Positions 9,875 to 19,240 of a stretch of DNA of 64,000 nucleotides are shown piece after piece. Every line of letters begins with the position of its first letter. Position 1 is the stretch's first letter. The notes beneath the pieces are model-generated. The model was not told the origin of the DNA, made no database searches, and was given only the letters and a program-made list of their open reading frames with translations. The stretch covers positions 248,001 through 312,000 of the forward strand of contig NZ_JAJUXI010000004.1 of the NCBI RefSeq assembly GCF_021390515.1, given 5' to 3'. The position numbers and the translations under genes were made by a program. This DNA is from Dyadobacter sp. CY326. GTDB lineage: Bacteria > Bacteroidota > Bacteroidia > Cytophagales > Spirosomataceae.

Positions 9875-11766
9875 TGAGATCTAACATGAAATTTAACTAT
9901 AAAAGTATAATCGTAATTGCGTTGCTGTCCGCAGCCGGATTATCATCCTGTGATACGGAATTCCTCGACGTAACGCCGCCAACAGAAATCCCTAGTGAAG
10001 AAGTCTGGAAGGATGGTGCATTGGCAGAGGGCTTTGTAACAGGCATCTATTCAGGACTTCAACAAGGTGGTTTCAGCGAGCAAATGCTTGCTTCTCTGAC
10101 GGATGAAGCCGTTTTTACCCATACCGGGCGTAACATTAACACGGTAAATGAGGGAAGTTTGAGTCCATCCAACCTCGGCTGGGTGGACGCCACTTACGGT
10201 TGGGGATCGATGTACACGTACATCAGGGCTTCCAATTTGGCGATCGCAAATTTGGCAACTGCAACATTCGCAGATGAGTCGCTTAAAGCGCGTCTGAAAG
10301 GTGAGGCCTATTTCATGCGGGCATATTACTATCAGCAGCTGGTTCGCTATTACGGCGCAGTGCCGATCATTAAAAAAGTGTATGCATTGAACGAAGATTA
10401 TAGTGTTCCGCGCAATAATTTCGATGAATGTGTGCAGTTCATTGTAAGTGATTGCGACAGCGCAGCATTGCTTCTTGAGGGCAAAACACTTGTAAAAGGC
10501 CGTGCGACAAAACTCGCAGCATTGTCTTTGAAAGCGCGTGTATTGCTTTATGCGGCAAGCGACCTGCATGATATCCCGACAGCAAAAGCCAAATCAACGG
10601 TGCTTGCGGCATATCCGAATCCGGAGTTTCTGGGTTACGTTTCGGGCGACCGCAAAGCGCGCTGGACTGCCGCACAAGCTGCCGCAAAAGCAGTGCTTGA
10701 CGGTGGAAACGGGGGTTACAAGTTAAATCTCACAGCGCCCGTGACGCCTGCGGAAGGCAGAACAAATTACATTTCCATCGCCATGGCAGGTGCCAGTGCT
10801 GATAAGACTTTGGATCCTTCTGCTGCTTCGGAAATCATTTTCGGGCGTTATTTTACGGCTAGCTTGGGTGAAGGCGCACGTCAGACCGGGTTGAACAACG
10901 GTCCGAATGGTTATCACAACTGGGCCGGAAATACGCCAATCGGAACGCTTGTTGATGATTACGAATTGATGGATGGAACCTCGTTCAGCTGGACGAATCC
11001 CGCGCATAAAGCCGCTCCATACAAAAACCGCGATCCACGTTTTTATGCAACTGTAATGTTTGATGGTGCAGATTGGAAACCACGTCCTTCCGATGCAAAA
11101 GATCCTGCAAACCAAATCCAGACTGGCGCTTATGACTTACTGGACGATAAGGGCGCATTGATCAACCGCAAAGGATTGGATACACGCAGCAGCTCAATTG
11201 AAGACTGGAATGGCAGCCGAACAGGTTACTATATGCGTAAATTCATCGATCCGAACCCAGCTTTGTACGACAACACCGACCGTCAGAACATTCCGTGGCC
11301 ATTCATTCGCGTAACGGAAAATGTGTTCAACTACATTGAAGCGAGCATTGAACTGGGTCAGGATGCAGAAGCGCTGGCGTGGCTCAACAAAATCCGTTTC
11401 CGCGCGGGTATGCCGGCTTTGAAGGTTTCGGGCGCTGCGCTTAAAGAGGCATATCGCCACGAAAGGAGAATTGAAATGGCGTACGAAGAGCAGCGTTACC
11501 ACGATGCACGCCGATGGATGATCGCAAAGGAAACATTGGGTCGTCCATTGCAATACATTAACGTGCTTGGGAAATTCAAGGCAGGGAAGTCTATGAAGGA
11601 GCCATATCATTACGATACGACCGTTTATGACTACACCTACACGCCGGTTGAAGAAAAATCTCACGAAAACCGCACCTGGGTTGACAAAATGTACTTCCGT
11701 CCGTTCAGCCGCGACGAGATCAACAGAAATTCAAAATTGGTGCAGAATCCAGGTTATGATAAATAA
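9874..11766 (+). CDS. SusD/RagB-family nutrient-binding lipoprotein
   Basis: Surface lipoprotein that caps the SusC channel and binds substrate. The signal is KFNYKSIIVIALLSAAGLSSC with a clear lipobox, followed by the FLDVTPPTEIP start typical of SusD. TPR-like helices follow (for example AYFMRAYYYQQLVRYYGAVP), and the C-terminus has YRHERRIEMAYEEQRYHDARRW, the conserved SusD end motif. The first ATG overlaps the susC stop; an ATG at 9886 is an alternative start that gives a cleaner signal peptide. At 630 aa it is a typical to slightly long SusD. Transcription likely ends at the hairpin at 11795-11833. Confidence 0.95.
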   Translation: MRSNMKFNYKSIIVIALLSAAGLSSCDTEFLDVTPPTEIPSEEVWKDGALAEGFVTGIYSGLQQGGFSEQMLASLTDEAVFTHTGRNINTVNEGSLSPSNLGWVDATYGWGSMYTYIRASNLAIANLATATFADESLKARLKGEAYFMRAYYYQQLVRYYGAVPIIKKVYALNEDYSVPRNNFDECVQFIVSDCDSAALLLEGKTLVKGRATKLAALSLKARVLLYAASDLHDIPTAKAKSTVLAAYPNPEFLGYVSGDRKARWTAAQAAAKAVLDGGNGGYKLNLTAPVTPAEGRTNYISIAMAGASADKTLDPSAASEIIFGRYFTASLGEGARQTGLNNGPNGYHNWAGNTPIGTLVDDYELMDGTSFSWTNPAHKAAPYKNRDPRFYATVMFDGADWKPRPSDAKDPANQIQTGAYDLLDDKGALINRKGLDTRSSSIEDWNGSRTGYYMRKFIDPNPALYDNTDRQNIPWPFIRVTENVFNYIEASIELGQDAEALAWLNKIRFRAGMPALKVSGAALKEAYRHERRIEMAYEEQRYHDARRWMIAKETLGRPLQYINVLGKFKAGKSMKEPYHYDTTVYDYTYTPVEEKSHENRTWVDKMYFRPFSRDEINRNSKLVQNPGYDK

Positions 11767-11794
11767 TTAGTCCTCGCTTTATTAGTAAATTTGT

Positions 11795-11833
11795 GAAACT
11801 ATGTCTTCGTTATGAAGGCATAGTTTCTTTTTT
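11795..11833 (+). terminator. Rho-independent terminator after susCD
   Basis: Stem GAAACTATG (11795-11803) pairs with CATAGTTTC (11819-11827), with a further CTTC/GAAG pairing inside, followed by TTTTTT (11828-11833). It separates the susCD unit from the next gene, and it shows that the longer GTG start at 11793 for that gene is not real. Confidence 0.85.
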
Positions 11834-11861
11834 CTATCAGTTCAACCTTCGTGGTCTATTT

Positions 11862-14800
11862 ATGAAGCGAATAAAATCCTGGTATCCAGGTGTTATTGTG
11901 CTGGCTATCAGTTTGTTTTTTGTAGGATGTAACAAATCTGGTGATGCAGGGCAAGCCAAAGAGGGCAACAATGAGCCGCCCTTGTTTACATTGTTATCAG
12001 CCGAAAAAACCAAAATCGACTTTGCCAATACATTAACAGAAGGCCTCAACACCAATGTGTTGATGTACGAATATTTTTACAATGGTGGAGGCGTTGCCGC
12101 AGGTGACCTCAATGGCGATGGACTCGACGATATTTATTTCACAGGCAACATGGTGCCGAATAAGCTTTATCTGAACAAAGGTCAGATGCGCTTTGAAGAC
12201 ATTACCACTGCTTCGGGCGTGACGGGCCGTGAAAGGCCGTGGAAAACAGGTGTGACCATGGCCGATGTGAACGGCGACGGGAAGCTGGATATTTACGTTT
12301 GTTACTCAGGGAATGTCTCGCCGGAAAGTCTGAAAGATCAGCTTTTTATTAACAAAGGCAATGACGCAAATGGCATTCCGCAATTTGAAGAATCCGCCGA
12401 AAAGTATGGATTAGGCGCACCGAGCAACAGCACGCAGGCAGCCTTTTTTGATTTTGACAAAGACGGTGATTTGGATATGTTTTTGCTCAATCACAATCCG
12501 AAATCGCTTCCGATACTCGACGAAGCAAGCACCGCCGATCTGCTCCGGAAAGATGATCCGGTTACTGGGTTAAGGTTTTTTAAAAATGACCCGAAAGCAG
12601 ACGGGACCCCGTTTTTTACAGACATTACCAAAAAAGCAGGCATTCACAGCTCGCCGCTGACATATGGCTTAGGCATTGGCATTGCAGATGTAAATCAGGA
12701 CGGTTGGCAGGATATGTATGTTTCCAATGATTATTCCGTTCCCGATTTTTTATATATCAATAATAAAAACGGCACATTCACAGACGCACTCGATGCGGCG
12801 ATCGGGCACACTTCTCATTCCTCAATGGGGAACGACATTGCGGACTTCAATAACGACGCACTTCCCGACATTTTCACATTGGACATGCTTCCCGAAGACA
12901 ACCGTCGGCAAAAATTACTGCACGGACTGGATAACTACGAGCTCTTTGATTTCAATGTTAAAGTGGGTTTTCACCACCAGTATATGCGCAATATGCTGCA
13001 ACTCAATCAGGGATTTGGCGGCAAGGGCAAAACGCCCGTTTTTTCGGAAGTAGGGCAGTTATCAGGCGTTTCCAACACAGATTGGAGTTGGGCATCCCTG
13101 TTTGCGGATTATGATAATGATGGCTGGAAGGACTTATTTATCACGAATGGCAACCTGCGTGATTTCACCAATATGGACTTTGTGAAGTTCATGGGCGATC
13201 ATTTGAAACGCATTGAAGGGCAGGTGAAGCGGGAAGATGTGCTCGAAATGGTGTATCAAATGCCGTCGTCCAACATGAAAAATTATCTTTTCCAAAACAA
13301 AAAGGACTTGACATTCACCAATGTTGCCGACAGCTGGGGCCTTGGGGAAATATCAAACAGCGGCGGCGCTGCCTATTCCGACCTTGACAATGACGGTGAT
13401 TTGGATTTGATCGTCAACAACATTAACAAGCCTGCATTTATTTATCAGAATGAAGGTGATAAGCTGCTGAAAAACAATTATTTAAAAGTCAAATTAGAGG
13501 GCGAAGGGCAGAATAGGTTCGGCATAGGCGCCAAGGTTATCATTTACAACAAAGGCCAGAAGCAATATCTCGAACAAATGCCGACCCGCGGTTACCAATC
13601 GAGTGTGTCGCCGGTTTTGCATTTCGGGTTAGGGAAAGAAAATGTGGATTCGTTGCTGGTTGTCTGGCTAAACGGAAAGCAGGAAAAAGTTATTTCTCCC
13701 AAAATCAATGCATTGCTGACATTGTCTGAGAAAAACGCCAAAACTGGCAAATCTTCCAGCAGCGCAGTGAAGCCAATTTACACCAATGTTCAATCGCCCA
13801 TCGCTTACAAAAGTGCAGCGAATAACACAAATGATTTCAAGCGCCAGCCATTGCTGATCAACCCGATCTCATTCTCAGGTCCATGCCTGGTGAAAGGGGA
13901 TGTCAATGGGGATGGTTTGGAGGATGTTTTCGCTGGCGGAGGCTCGGGCGAGGCGGGTAAGCTTTATTTGCAGCAAAAAAATGGCTCTTTTTCCAGTAAA
14001 TCAATTGCGGCTTTTGAGGCAGATAAGCAGAGTGACGACACGGATGCTGCCTTTTTCGATGCCAATGGTGATGGATTTCAGGATCTCTTCGTTTGCAGCG
14101 GCGGTTATGCCGCATTCATGCCCGATGATCCGCTTTTGCAAAGCCGTCTATATTTGAATGATGGCAAAGGCAATTTTTCCAAAAGCGCGGGTTTACCCAA
14201 AATGATCACCAGCACAAGCTGCGTGCGCGTTGCAGACATTAACGGCGATGGTAAATCGGATCTTTTTGTAGGCGGCCGCGTCATTCCGGGTCGATATCCT
14301 GAGACACCGAGAAGTTACATTCTGATTAATGACGGCACGGGAAAATTCTCAGATCAGACCGCGAAATTTTCGCCCGAGCTGGCAACAATCGGACTTGTTA
14401 CCGACGCTGCCTGGACGGATTTGAACGGAGACAAAAAGCCTGACCTTATTGTTGTCGGCGAGTGGATGCCGGTCACGGCTTTCATTAATTCAAATGGCAA
14501 ACTCGAAAATAAAACGACCACTTATTTTGCCAAAGCATTCACGGGCTGGTGGAATAAAATTCTGCTAAGCGACATGAATGGTGATGGCAGGGAAGATCTC
14601 ATCATTGGAAATCTTGGGTTGAATAGCCAGTGTAAAGCCTCTGATGCGGAGCCTGTTGAAATGATTTACAAAGATTTCGACGATAATGGGTCCATTGATC
14701 CGATCATGAGTTTTTACATTCAAGGCAAAAGCTATCCCTATGTTACCCGTGACGAAATGCTGGATCAAATGAGCAGTATGCGGACGCGTTTCCAGGATTA

Positions 14801-15245
14801 CAAGAGTTACGCAGATGCAAGCGTGAAAGAGATTTTCACCGCCGACGAGCTGAATGGAGTCAAAGAATTGAAAGCAAATTATCTCAAAACCACTTACTTC
14901 GAAAAAGCTGCGGATGGGAAGTTCGTAGAAAAAAGCCTGCCGTTCCAGGCGCAGGTTTCGCCCGTTTACACCATTGCTGCCGTAGATTATGATCAGGATG
15001 GCAAAAAAGACTTGCTGCTTTGCGGTAATGTAAGCCGCGCACGACTGCGATTTGGGAAGTATGATGCCAATTATGGCGTTTTATTGAAGGGAAATGGCAA
15101 AGGGCAGTTTGCCTACATCAGCCAGGACAAGTCTGGTTTTGACATGAAAGGCGATGTAAGAAGTGTGCTTCCGATTGGGGAAAAGCTGCTATTTGGTATT
15201 AATCAACAGGAAATTAAAGCATATCAAATTGGTAAAGTTAAATAG
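11862..15245 (+). CDS. FG-GAP/VCBS-repeat lipoprotein with ASPIC/UnbV domain (CRTAC1-like)
   Basis: Large exported lipoprotein (1127 aa from the ATG at 11862). Its signal is VIVLAISLFFVGC. It contains many FG-GAP/VCBS blades with calcium-binding loops of the form DxNxDGxxD, for example DLNGDGLDDIYF, DVNGDGKLDIYV, DFDKDGDLDMFL and DINGDGKSDLFVGG. These should fold into one or two beta-propellers. In the middle an ASPIC/UnbV segment is seen (RFGIGAKVIIYNKG through VSPVLHFGLGKE). The longer GTG start at 11793 is rejected because it lies in a terminator hairpin. Such proteins are often encoded beside SusCD and PAP2/haloperoxidase-type genes; their role is not established. Substrate binding at the surface is my inference. 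Confidence 0.9.
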   Translation: MKRIKSWYPGVIVLAISLFFVGCNKSGDAGQAKEGNNEPPLFTLLSAEKTKIDFANTLTEGLNTNVLMYEYFYNGGGVAAGDLNGDGLDDIYFTGNMVPNKLYLNKGQMRFEDITTASGVTGRERPWKTGVTMADVNGDGKLDIYVCYSGNVSPESLKDQLFINKGNDANGIPQFEESAEKYGLGAPSNSTQAAFFDFDKDGDLDMFLLNHNPKSLPILDEASTADLLRKDDPVTGLRFFKNDPKADGTPFFTDITKKAGIHSSPLTYGLGIGIADVNQDGWQDMYVSNDYSVPDFLYINNKNGTFTDALDAAIGHTSHSSMGNDIADFNNDALPDIFTLDMLPEDNRRQKLLHGLDNYELFDFNVKVGFHHQYMRNMLQLNQGFGGKGKTPVFSEVGQLSGVSNTDWSWASLFADYDNDGWKDLFITNGNLRDFTNMDFVKFMGDHLKRIEGQVKREDVLEMVYQMPSSNMKNYLFQNKKDLTFTNVADSWGLGEISNSGGAAYSDLDNDGDLDLIVNNINKPAFIYQNEGDKLLKNNYLKVKLEGEGQNRFGIGAKVIIYNKGQKQYLEQMPTRGYQSSVSPVLHFGLGKENVDSLLVVWLNGKQEKVISPKINALLTLSEKNAKTGKSSSSAVKPIYTNVQSPIAYKSAANNTNDFKRQPLLINPISFSGPCLVKGDVNGDGLEDVFAGGGSGEAGKLYLQQKNGSFSSKSIAAFEADKQSDDTDAAFFDANGDGFQDLFVCSGGYAAFMPDDPLLQSRLYLNDGKGNFSKSAGLPKMITSTSCVRVADINGDGKSDLFVGGRVIPGRYPETPRSYILINDGTGKFSDQTAKFSPELATIGLVTDAAWTDLNGDKKPDLIVVGEWMPVTAFINSNGKLENKTTTYFAKAFTGWWNKILLSDMNGDGREDLIIGNLGLNSQCKASDAEPVEMIYKDFDDNGSIDPIMSFYIQGKSYPYVTRDEMLDQMSSMRTRFQDYKSYADASVKEIFTADELNGVKELKANYLKTTYFEKAADGKFVEKSLPFQAQVSPVYTIAAVDYDQDGKKDLLLCGNVSRARLRFGKYDANYGVLLKGNGKGQFAYISQDKSGFDMKGDVRSVLPIGEKLLFGINQQEIKAYQIGKVK

Positions 15246-16527
15246 CGTTTTATTGCTTTTCGTCTGCCTGCTTGCGGGCTGTAAAAAGGAAAAACCTGCG
15301 CAGATTAATCCCGATGCGGTCGGTCATGTGACCGCGAGTATGACGGACATTATGGTGCACGATGTGACCAATCCGCCATTGAGTGCGCGGTTTTTCGCTT
15401 ATGCATGCCTCGCAGGATATGAAGTTGTTGCTCAAAACGATACGGCATATAAAAGCATGCACGGCGTTTTGAACGACTTTCCGAAAATTGAAAAGCCGGC
15501 TATTAAGGAGCATGCATATCAGCTCAGTGCGATATTGGCAATGCTGGAAACGGCCAAGAAAATGCAGCCATCCGGCGCATTGCTTGCGACTTATCAAAAT
15601 AAATTACTGGATTCTTGCAGGAAGGAAGGCGTTAGCGACGCGATTATTGCTGGTTGTCAGGAATATGCATTGGCAATTAGCAAGCAGATTTTGAAATATG
15701 CCAAGGCAGATAAGTACAACCGGATCAGCAACTATCCAAGATACGAGCCAAAGCGCACCCTCGGAACCTGGTATCCGACGCCTCCGGGTTATTTTCCTCC
15801 CGTTGAGCCCTATTTCAAAACAATTCGCCCGTTCACGCTCGATTCGGTTTCGCAATTCCGTCCGCAGCCGCCAGTTCCATTTTCAGAGGACAAAAATTCG
15901 GCTTTTTTCAAACTCATGAAGTTGAATTATGACAATAAAAAGGAACCTGCGCATCGGGTGATTGCGGCGTTTTGGGATTGCAATCCGTTTGCATTGGAAA
16001 ATAAAGGCCATTTGCTTGTCGGAATGAAAAAAATCTCCCCGGGGGCACATTGGATGGGGATTACGGCCATTGCATGCAAGCAAGGCAAAGCCGATTTTGG
16101 GAAAACATTGCTGGTTAACACGTCAGTCGCCATCGGGTTAATGGACGGTTTTATGACCTGCTGGGACGAAAAATACAGAAGCAACCGCATTCGCCCTGAA
16201 ACCGCGATCCGCAAATACATTGATCCAACCTGGACGCCATTCCTGCAAACGCCGCCATTTCCCGAATATCTGAGCGGACATTCTGTAATTTCATCAGCTT
16301 CGGCCACTATTCTCACGCATTATTTTGGAGACAAATTTGCATACACAGACACAGTCGAAGAACGTTTCGGCCTGAAAGCACGTAAATTTTCATCCTTTAT
16401 TGCCGCTGCTGAGGAATCAGGCATGTCCCGCTTCTACGGAGGAATCCACTTCATGGATGCCATCGAAAACGGACAAAAGCAAGGTTTCCAGGTAGGCGAG
16501 TGGGTCGTGAAGCGGCTTGGGAGATAA
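15229..16527 (+). CDS. PAP2-superfamily lipoprotein, vanadium haloperoxidase type (paralog 2)
   Basis: Second exported lipoprotein of this family, about 432 aa. The lipoprotein signal VKLNSVLLLFVCLLAGC is preceded by a TTG at 15229, which overlaps the end of the FG-GAP gene by 17 bases. There is no ATG nearby, and the upstream GTG at 15163 would put the lipobox too far in, so the start is uncertain. Active-site motifs match paralog 1: KYRSNRIRP, EYLSGHSVISSA and SRFYGGIHFMD. The middle region also aligns by eye (GTWYPTPPGYFPPVEP against GTWVPTPPAYADACEP). The overlap implies co-expression with the FG-GAP protein. Haloperoxidase versus phosphatase activity cannot be decided here. Confidence 0.87.
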   Translation: MVKLNSVLLLFVCLLAGCKKEKPAQINPDAVGHVTASMTDIMVHDVTNPPLSARFFAYACLAGYEVVAQNDTAYKSMHGVLNDFPKIEKPAIKEHAYQLSAILAMLETAKKMQPSGALLATYQNKLLDSCRKEGVSDAIIAGCQEYALAISKQILKYAKADKYNRISNYPRYEPKRTLGTWYPTPPGYFPPVEPYFKTIRPFTLDSVSQFRPQPPVPFSEDKNSAFFKLMKLNYDNKKEPAHRVIAAFWDCNPFALENKGHLLVGMKKISPGAHWMGITAIACKQGKADFGKTLLVNTSVAIGLMDGFMTCWDEKYRSNRIRPETAIRKYIDPTWTPFLQTPPFPEYLSGHSVISSASATILTHYFGDKFAYTDTVEERFGLKARKFSSFIAAAEESGMSRFYGGIHFMDAIENGQKQGFQVGEWVVKRLGR

Positions 16528-16552
16528 GTTTAGTTTGTGACTTTTGGTCAAG

Positions 16553-17377
16553 TCATATCTTGCCCAGCTCTTGTTCCATAAACTCCGTCAAACCAATCAC
16601 AGTCACAGCATGTGCCGTTGTGTAGGTTTCGCTGCCTGGGGTTATGATGAATTTATGGAGCGGCTGCAAGTCTTCCGTACAACTGATGAAACCTCTCGAA
16701 ACAGTGGGAGCGTTGCTCAATTTGATTTCTATACACGCAATTGGCGTTATGCCGCGCACGAGCACCAGGTCGCATTCCGCTCCTGCTTGGGTCCTGTAAT
16801 AAAAGAGTTCCAATCCTCTGGAAAGACGCTGCGCGATCTGCTCGATCACATATCCTTCCCATGACGCACCGACTGCGGGATGACCAAATAGATCCTCACC
16901 GTTCTCAATAAACAGCAAACGGTGCAAAATCCCGGTGTCCCTAATGTAAACCTTTGGAGATTTGATAAGGCGTTTTTTTGCATTGACAAACCAGGGCTGC
17001 AAGCGCCGGATCATGTAGCCGCCTTCCAGAAAGCCAGTATATCGCAGCACGGTTGGTGCTGAAATACCGAGTGATCTGGCAAAGACTTCCGCATTCCACA
17101 CATTGCCATTAGAATGTGCGAGCATTCTCCAAAAGTTTCGGAGCGTTGCAGATAAAAGTTCTACGCCAAAAAGATACGCAAGGTCTCTTTCAACATAACT
17201 CCTGATAAAATCATCGAGCCATTGTTTCGCCGTTTCTTCGCTGCCTGAAAGAAGTGCGTCTGGGAAGCCTCCCCCAAACCAATGTTGATCTTTGTGCTGA
17301 TTATCTGCGATTTCCGAAAGGCCAATGGGTGTCAACTCCGTATATGAAATACGACCGGCGAGCGATTCACCAAATCT
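16553..17377 (-). pseudogene. 5'-truncated ATP-binding protein, AAA_14/DUF4143 family
   Basis: Only the C-terminal two thirds of a DUF4143-family ATPase remain. Visible parts are the short SLAGRISYTELTPIGLSEI segment that normally follows the AAA domain, the winged-helix region (NAEVFARSLGISAPTVLRYTGFLEGG) and the nuclease-like end (FYYRTQAGAECDLVL...IEIKLS). Intact members are about 380-400 aa; the Walker A/B half is absent. Reading upstream, the family sequence stops at 17371, exactly where the inverted repeat at 17370-17430 begins, and a stop codon lies at 17378-17380. The truncated protein has no plausible native start. I infer a deletion at the hairpin and a non-functional gene. Confidence 0.8.
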
Positions 17378-17430
17378 CTAACCTAGTAAATCCAAAGTCT
17401 GACTTTGGATTTACTAGGTTAGAGATTTGG
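17370..17430. repeat. Perfect 30-bp inverted repeat at a gene junction
   Basis: Arms 17370-17399 and 17401-17430 are exact reverse complements with one spacer base. The arm begins CCAAATCTCTAACC and ends AAAGTC. The left arm cuts off the DUF4143 remnant. The right arm encodes the last residues and the stop codon of the patatin gene. It is too long and lacks a T-run for an ordinary terminator; it resembles a small palindromic mobile element. Confidence 0.85.
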
Positions 17431-18181
17431 AATTCATTTCCAATTCCTCCAAAAGCCGCTTTGTATAAACATAACCAACATTAAATAACTGATCTGCTTT
17501 TCGGAAGTCGAAGATGCCGAAACGGTTCAGTTCCGGCGGTTCGATGAGGAGGTTACATTGTTTAAAGCGCTCTTTGGTTTTGCTGTGCATGGCCAGGATG
17601 AGGCTTCGGTAAATGATCTCTGTGGTTCGTTTCAATGGTTTGGCCAATGTAAACGGGTTACAATGCACGCCGATGAGGAAATCAGCTTCATTCATAATCG
17701 GCTCTACGGGCAGGTTATTCAGCACGCCGCCGTCTACAAGTTCATGTCCCTGAAATAGAATGGGACTGAATAATCCTGGAATGCAGCACGAAGCGAGCAC
17801 TGGAATCGCTAATTCGCCGCTTCGGAACTGCAATTCTTCTCCGGAAACAATGTCTGTCACGGTTACGACCAGCGGCGTTTTTAACGATTCAAATGTATTT
17901 TCCGGAATGTATTTCCAAAGCACTGCTTCTAACCGGTTCATTTGCAGAAGGCCCGTTACGCCAAATCCCAGCCTGAAATAAGGATAAAAACGCGTCTGTG
18001 CGATCATTTCCATAATCTCGTCTGGCAAATATCCGTGCGCCAGCATCGCGCCTATGAATGCGCCTGAGCTTGTGCCGCTGATAATGTCGGGTTTGATTCT
18101 AGCCTCCATTAATGCCTTCACAGCGCCGATGTGCGCGATGCCTCTCGCGCCACCACCGGACAAAACCAATCCGACTTTCAT
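17414..18181 (-). CDS. Patatin-like phospholipase
   Basis: Serine lipid acyl hydrolase of the patatin/RssA group, 255 aa. The oxyanion-hole glycine loop GGGARG lies at residues 9-14, the nucleophile elbow GTSSG at 36-40 (Ser38), and the catalytic aspartate is in LVDGGVLNNLPVE. No signal peptide is seen, so it probably acts in the cytoplasm or at the inner membrane. The start ATG overlaps the stop of the upstream hydrolase gene as ATGA, so the two are likely co-translated. Its last five codons and stop come from the inverted repeat at 17370-17430; the original C-terminus may have differed slightly. Lipid substrate unknown. Confidence 0.92.
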   Translation of the reverse strand: MKVGLVLSGGGARGIAHIGAVKALMEARIKPDIISGTSSGAFIGAMLAHGYLPDEIMEMIAQTRFYPYFRLGFGVTGLLQMNRLEAVLWKYIPENTFESLKTPLVVTVTDIVSGEELQFRSGELAIPVLASCCIPGLFSPILFQGHELVDGGVLNNLPVEPIMNEADFLIGVHCNPFTLAKPLKRTTEIIYRSLILAMHSKTKERFKQCNLLIEPPELNRFGIFDFRKADQLFNVGYVYTKRLLEELEMNSKSLT

Positions 18182-19023
18182 GAGATAAAATCACTTAATG
18201 CGCCGCGCTCCCGCAACACAATGCCCCGATCCGTTTGCTCCACAACAGCAGCTTCATAAACGGGATCATGCTCGAAAATAAGAATGCAGTTTTCAGTCAC
18301 TGCCCGTTGTAAAACCTTCTGCTTTTCCTCCAACGTAAGCAGCGGACGCATGTCGTAACTCATAATCCAGGGCAAAGGAATGTGATAAGAAGAAGGAAAC
18401 AAGTCGGCAGCATAGATGATTTTTTGACCATGATAATCAATCACAGGCAACATCATTTGCTCCGTATGCCCATTCACATGCATGAAATCAATCAACGGAA
18501 ATGGCGATTGCCCTTGTTTGATAAATTGAAGCTGTCCCGATTCTTGCAGCGGGAGAATGTTGTCCTTCAAAAACGAAGCTTTTTCTCTCGGATTGGGATT
18601 TACAGCCCATTCCCAATGCGCCGCGTTAGACCAATAAATAGCATTAGAAAATGTTGGCTGAATCAATGTGCGGTCCTGGTTATATTGCGCAGCGCCACCC
18701 ACATGGTCGAAATGTAAATGTGTCAAAATTACATCCGTAACGTCCTTTATATCGTAGCCGCAATTACGAATAGAAGCAATAAGGCTGGCATCACCGTGCA
18801 GATCATAATGTCCAAAAAACTTCTGATCCTGTTTGTCACCCAAGCCTGTGTCAATCAAAATCAGCCTTTCGCCGTCTTCAATGAGCAGGCAGCGCATGGC
18901 CCAGGTGCAAAGATTTTTTTCATCTGCCGGGTTCTGCTTGTTCCACAAAGTCTTCGGCACAACGCCGAACATGGCGCCGCCGTCAAGTTTGAAATAACCG
19001 GTGTCAATGGTGTTGATTTTCAT
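18178..19023 (-). CDS. MBL-fold metallo-hydrolase
   Basis: Metallo-beta-lactamase-fold hydrolase of 281 aa. The binuclear zinc motif THLHFDHVGG is at residues 101-110 (H102, H104, D106, H107). Further metal ligands are likely at NGHTEQM, AADLFPS and the histidine of FEHDPVY. The layout is similar to lactonase-like members such as AHL lactonases, but the substrate cannot be read from sequence. No signal peptide. It overlaps the patatin gene by four bases (ATGA). The pair may process a lipid or lactone, which is only a guess from the neighbourhood. Confidence 0.88.
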   Translation of the reverse strand: MKINTIDTGYFKLDGGAMFGVVPKTLWNKQNPADEKNLCTWAMRCLLIEDGERLILIDTGLGDKQDQKFFGHYDLHGDASLIASIRNCGYDIKDVTDVILTHLHFDHVGGAAQYNQDRTLIQPTFSNAIYWSNAAHWEWAVNPNPREKASFLKDNILPLQESGQLQFIKQGQSPFPLIDFMHVNGHTEQMMLPVIDYHGQKIIYAADLFPSSYHIPLPWIMSYDMRPLLTLEEKQKVLQRAVTENCILIFEHDPVYEAAVVEQTDRGIVLRERGALSDFIS

Positions 19024-19240
19024 TTTGGAAAGTTACCCAAATCAGCAAAAGATCAAAATGAGACACTCATTTATCTCAGTATTACAACGGGACAAATCTG
19101 GGATAATGGAAAGTCAAAGTTGTATTAATCATGAATATTTAAAATATTGTTTTGGCCAAAATAAATATAGCAATATAATATTTGTAAAGATTGATGATCC
19201 TCCCTATTTTTCGAATGTATCAGTTCTCAGCCTATCTCCC

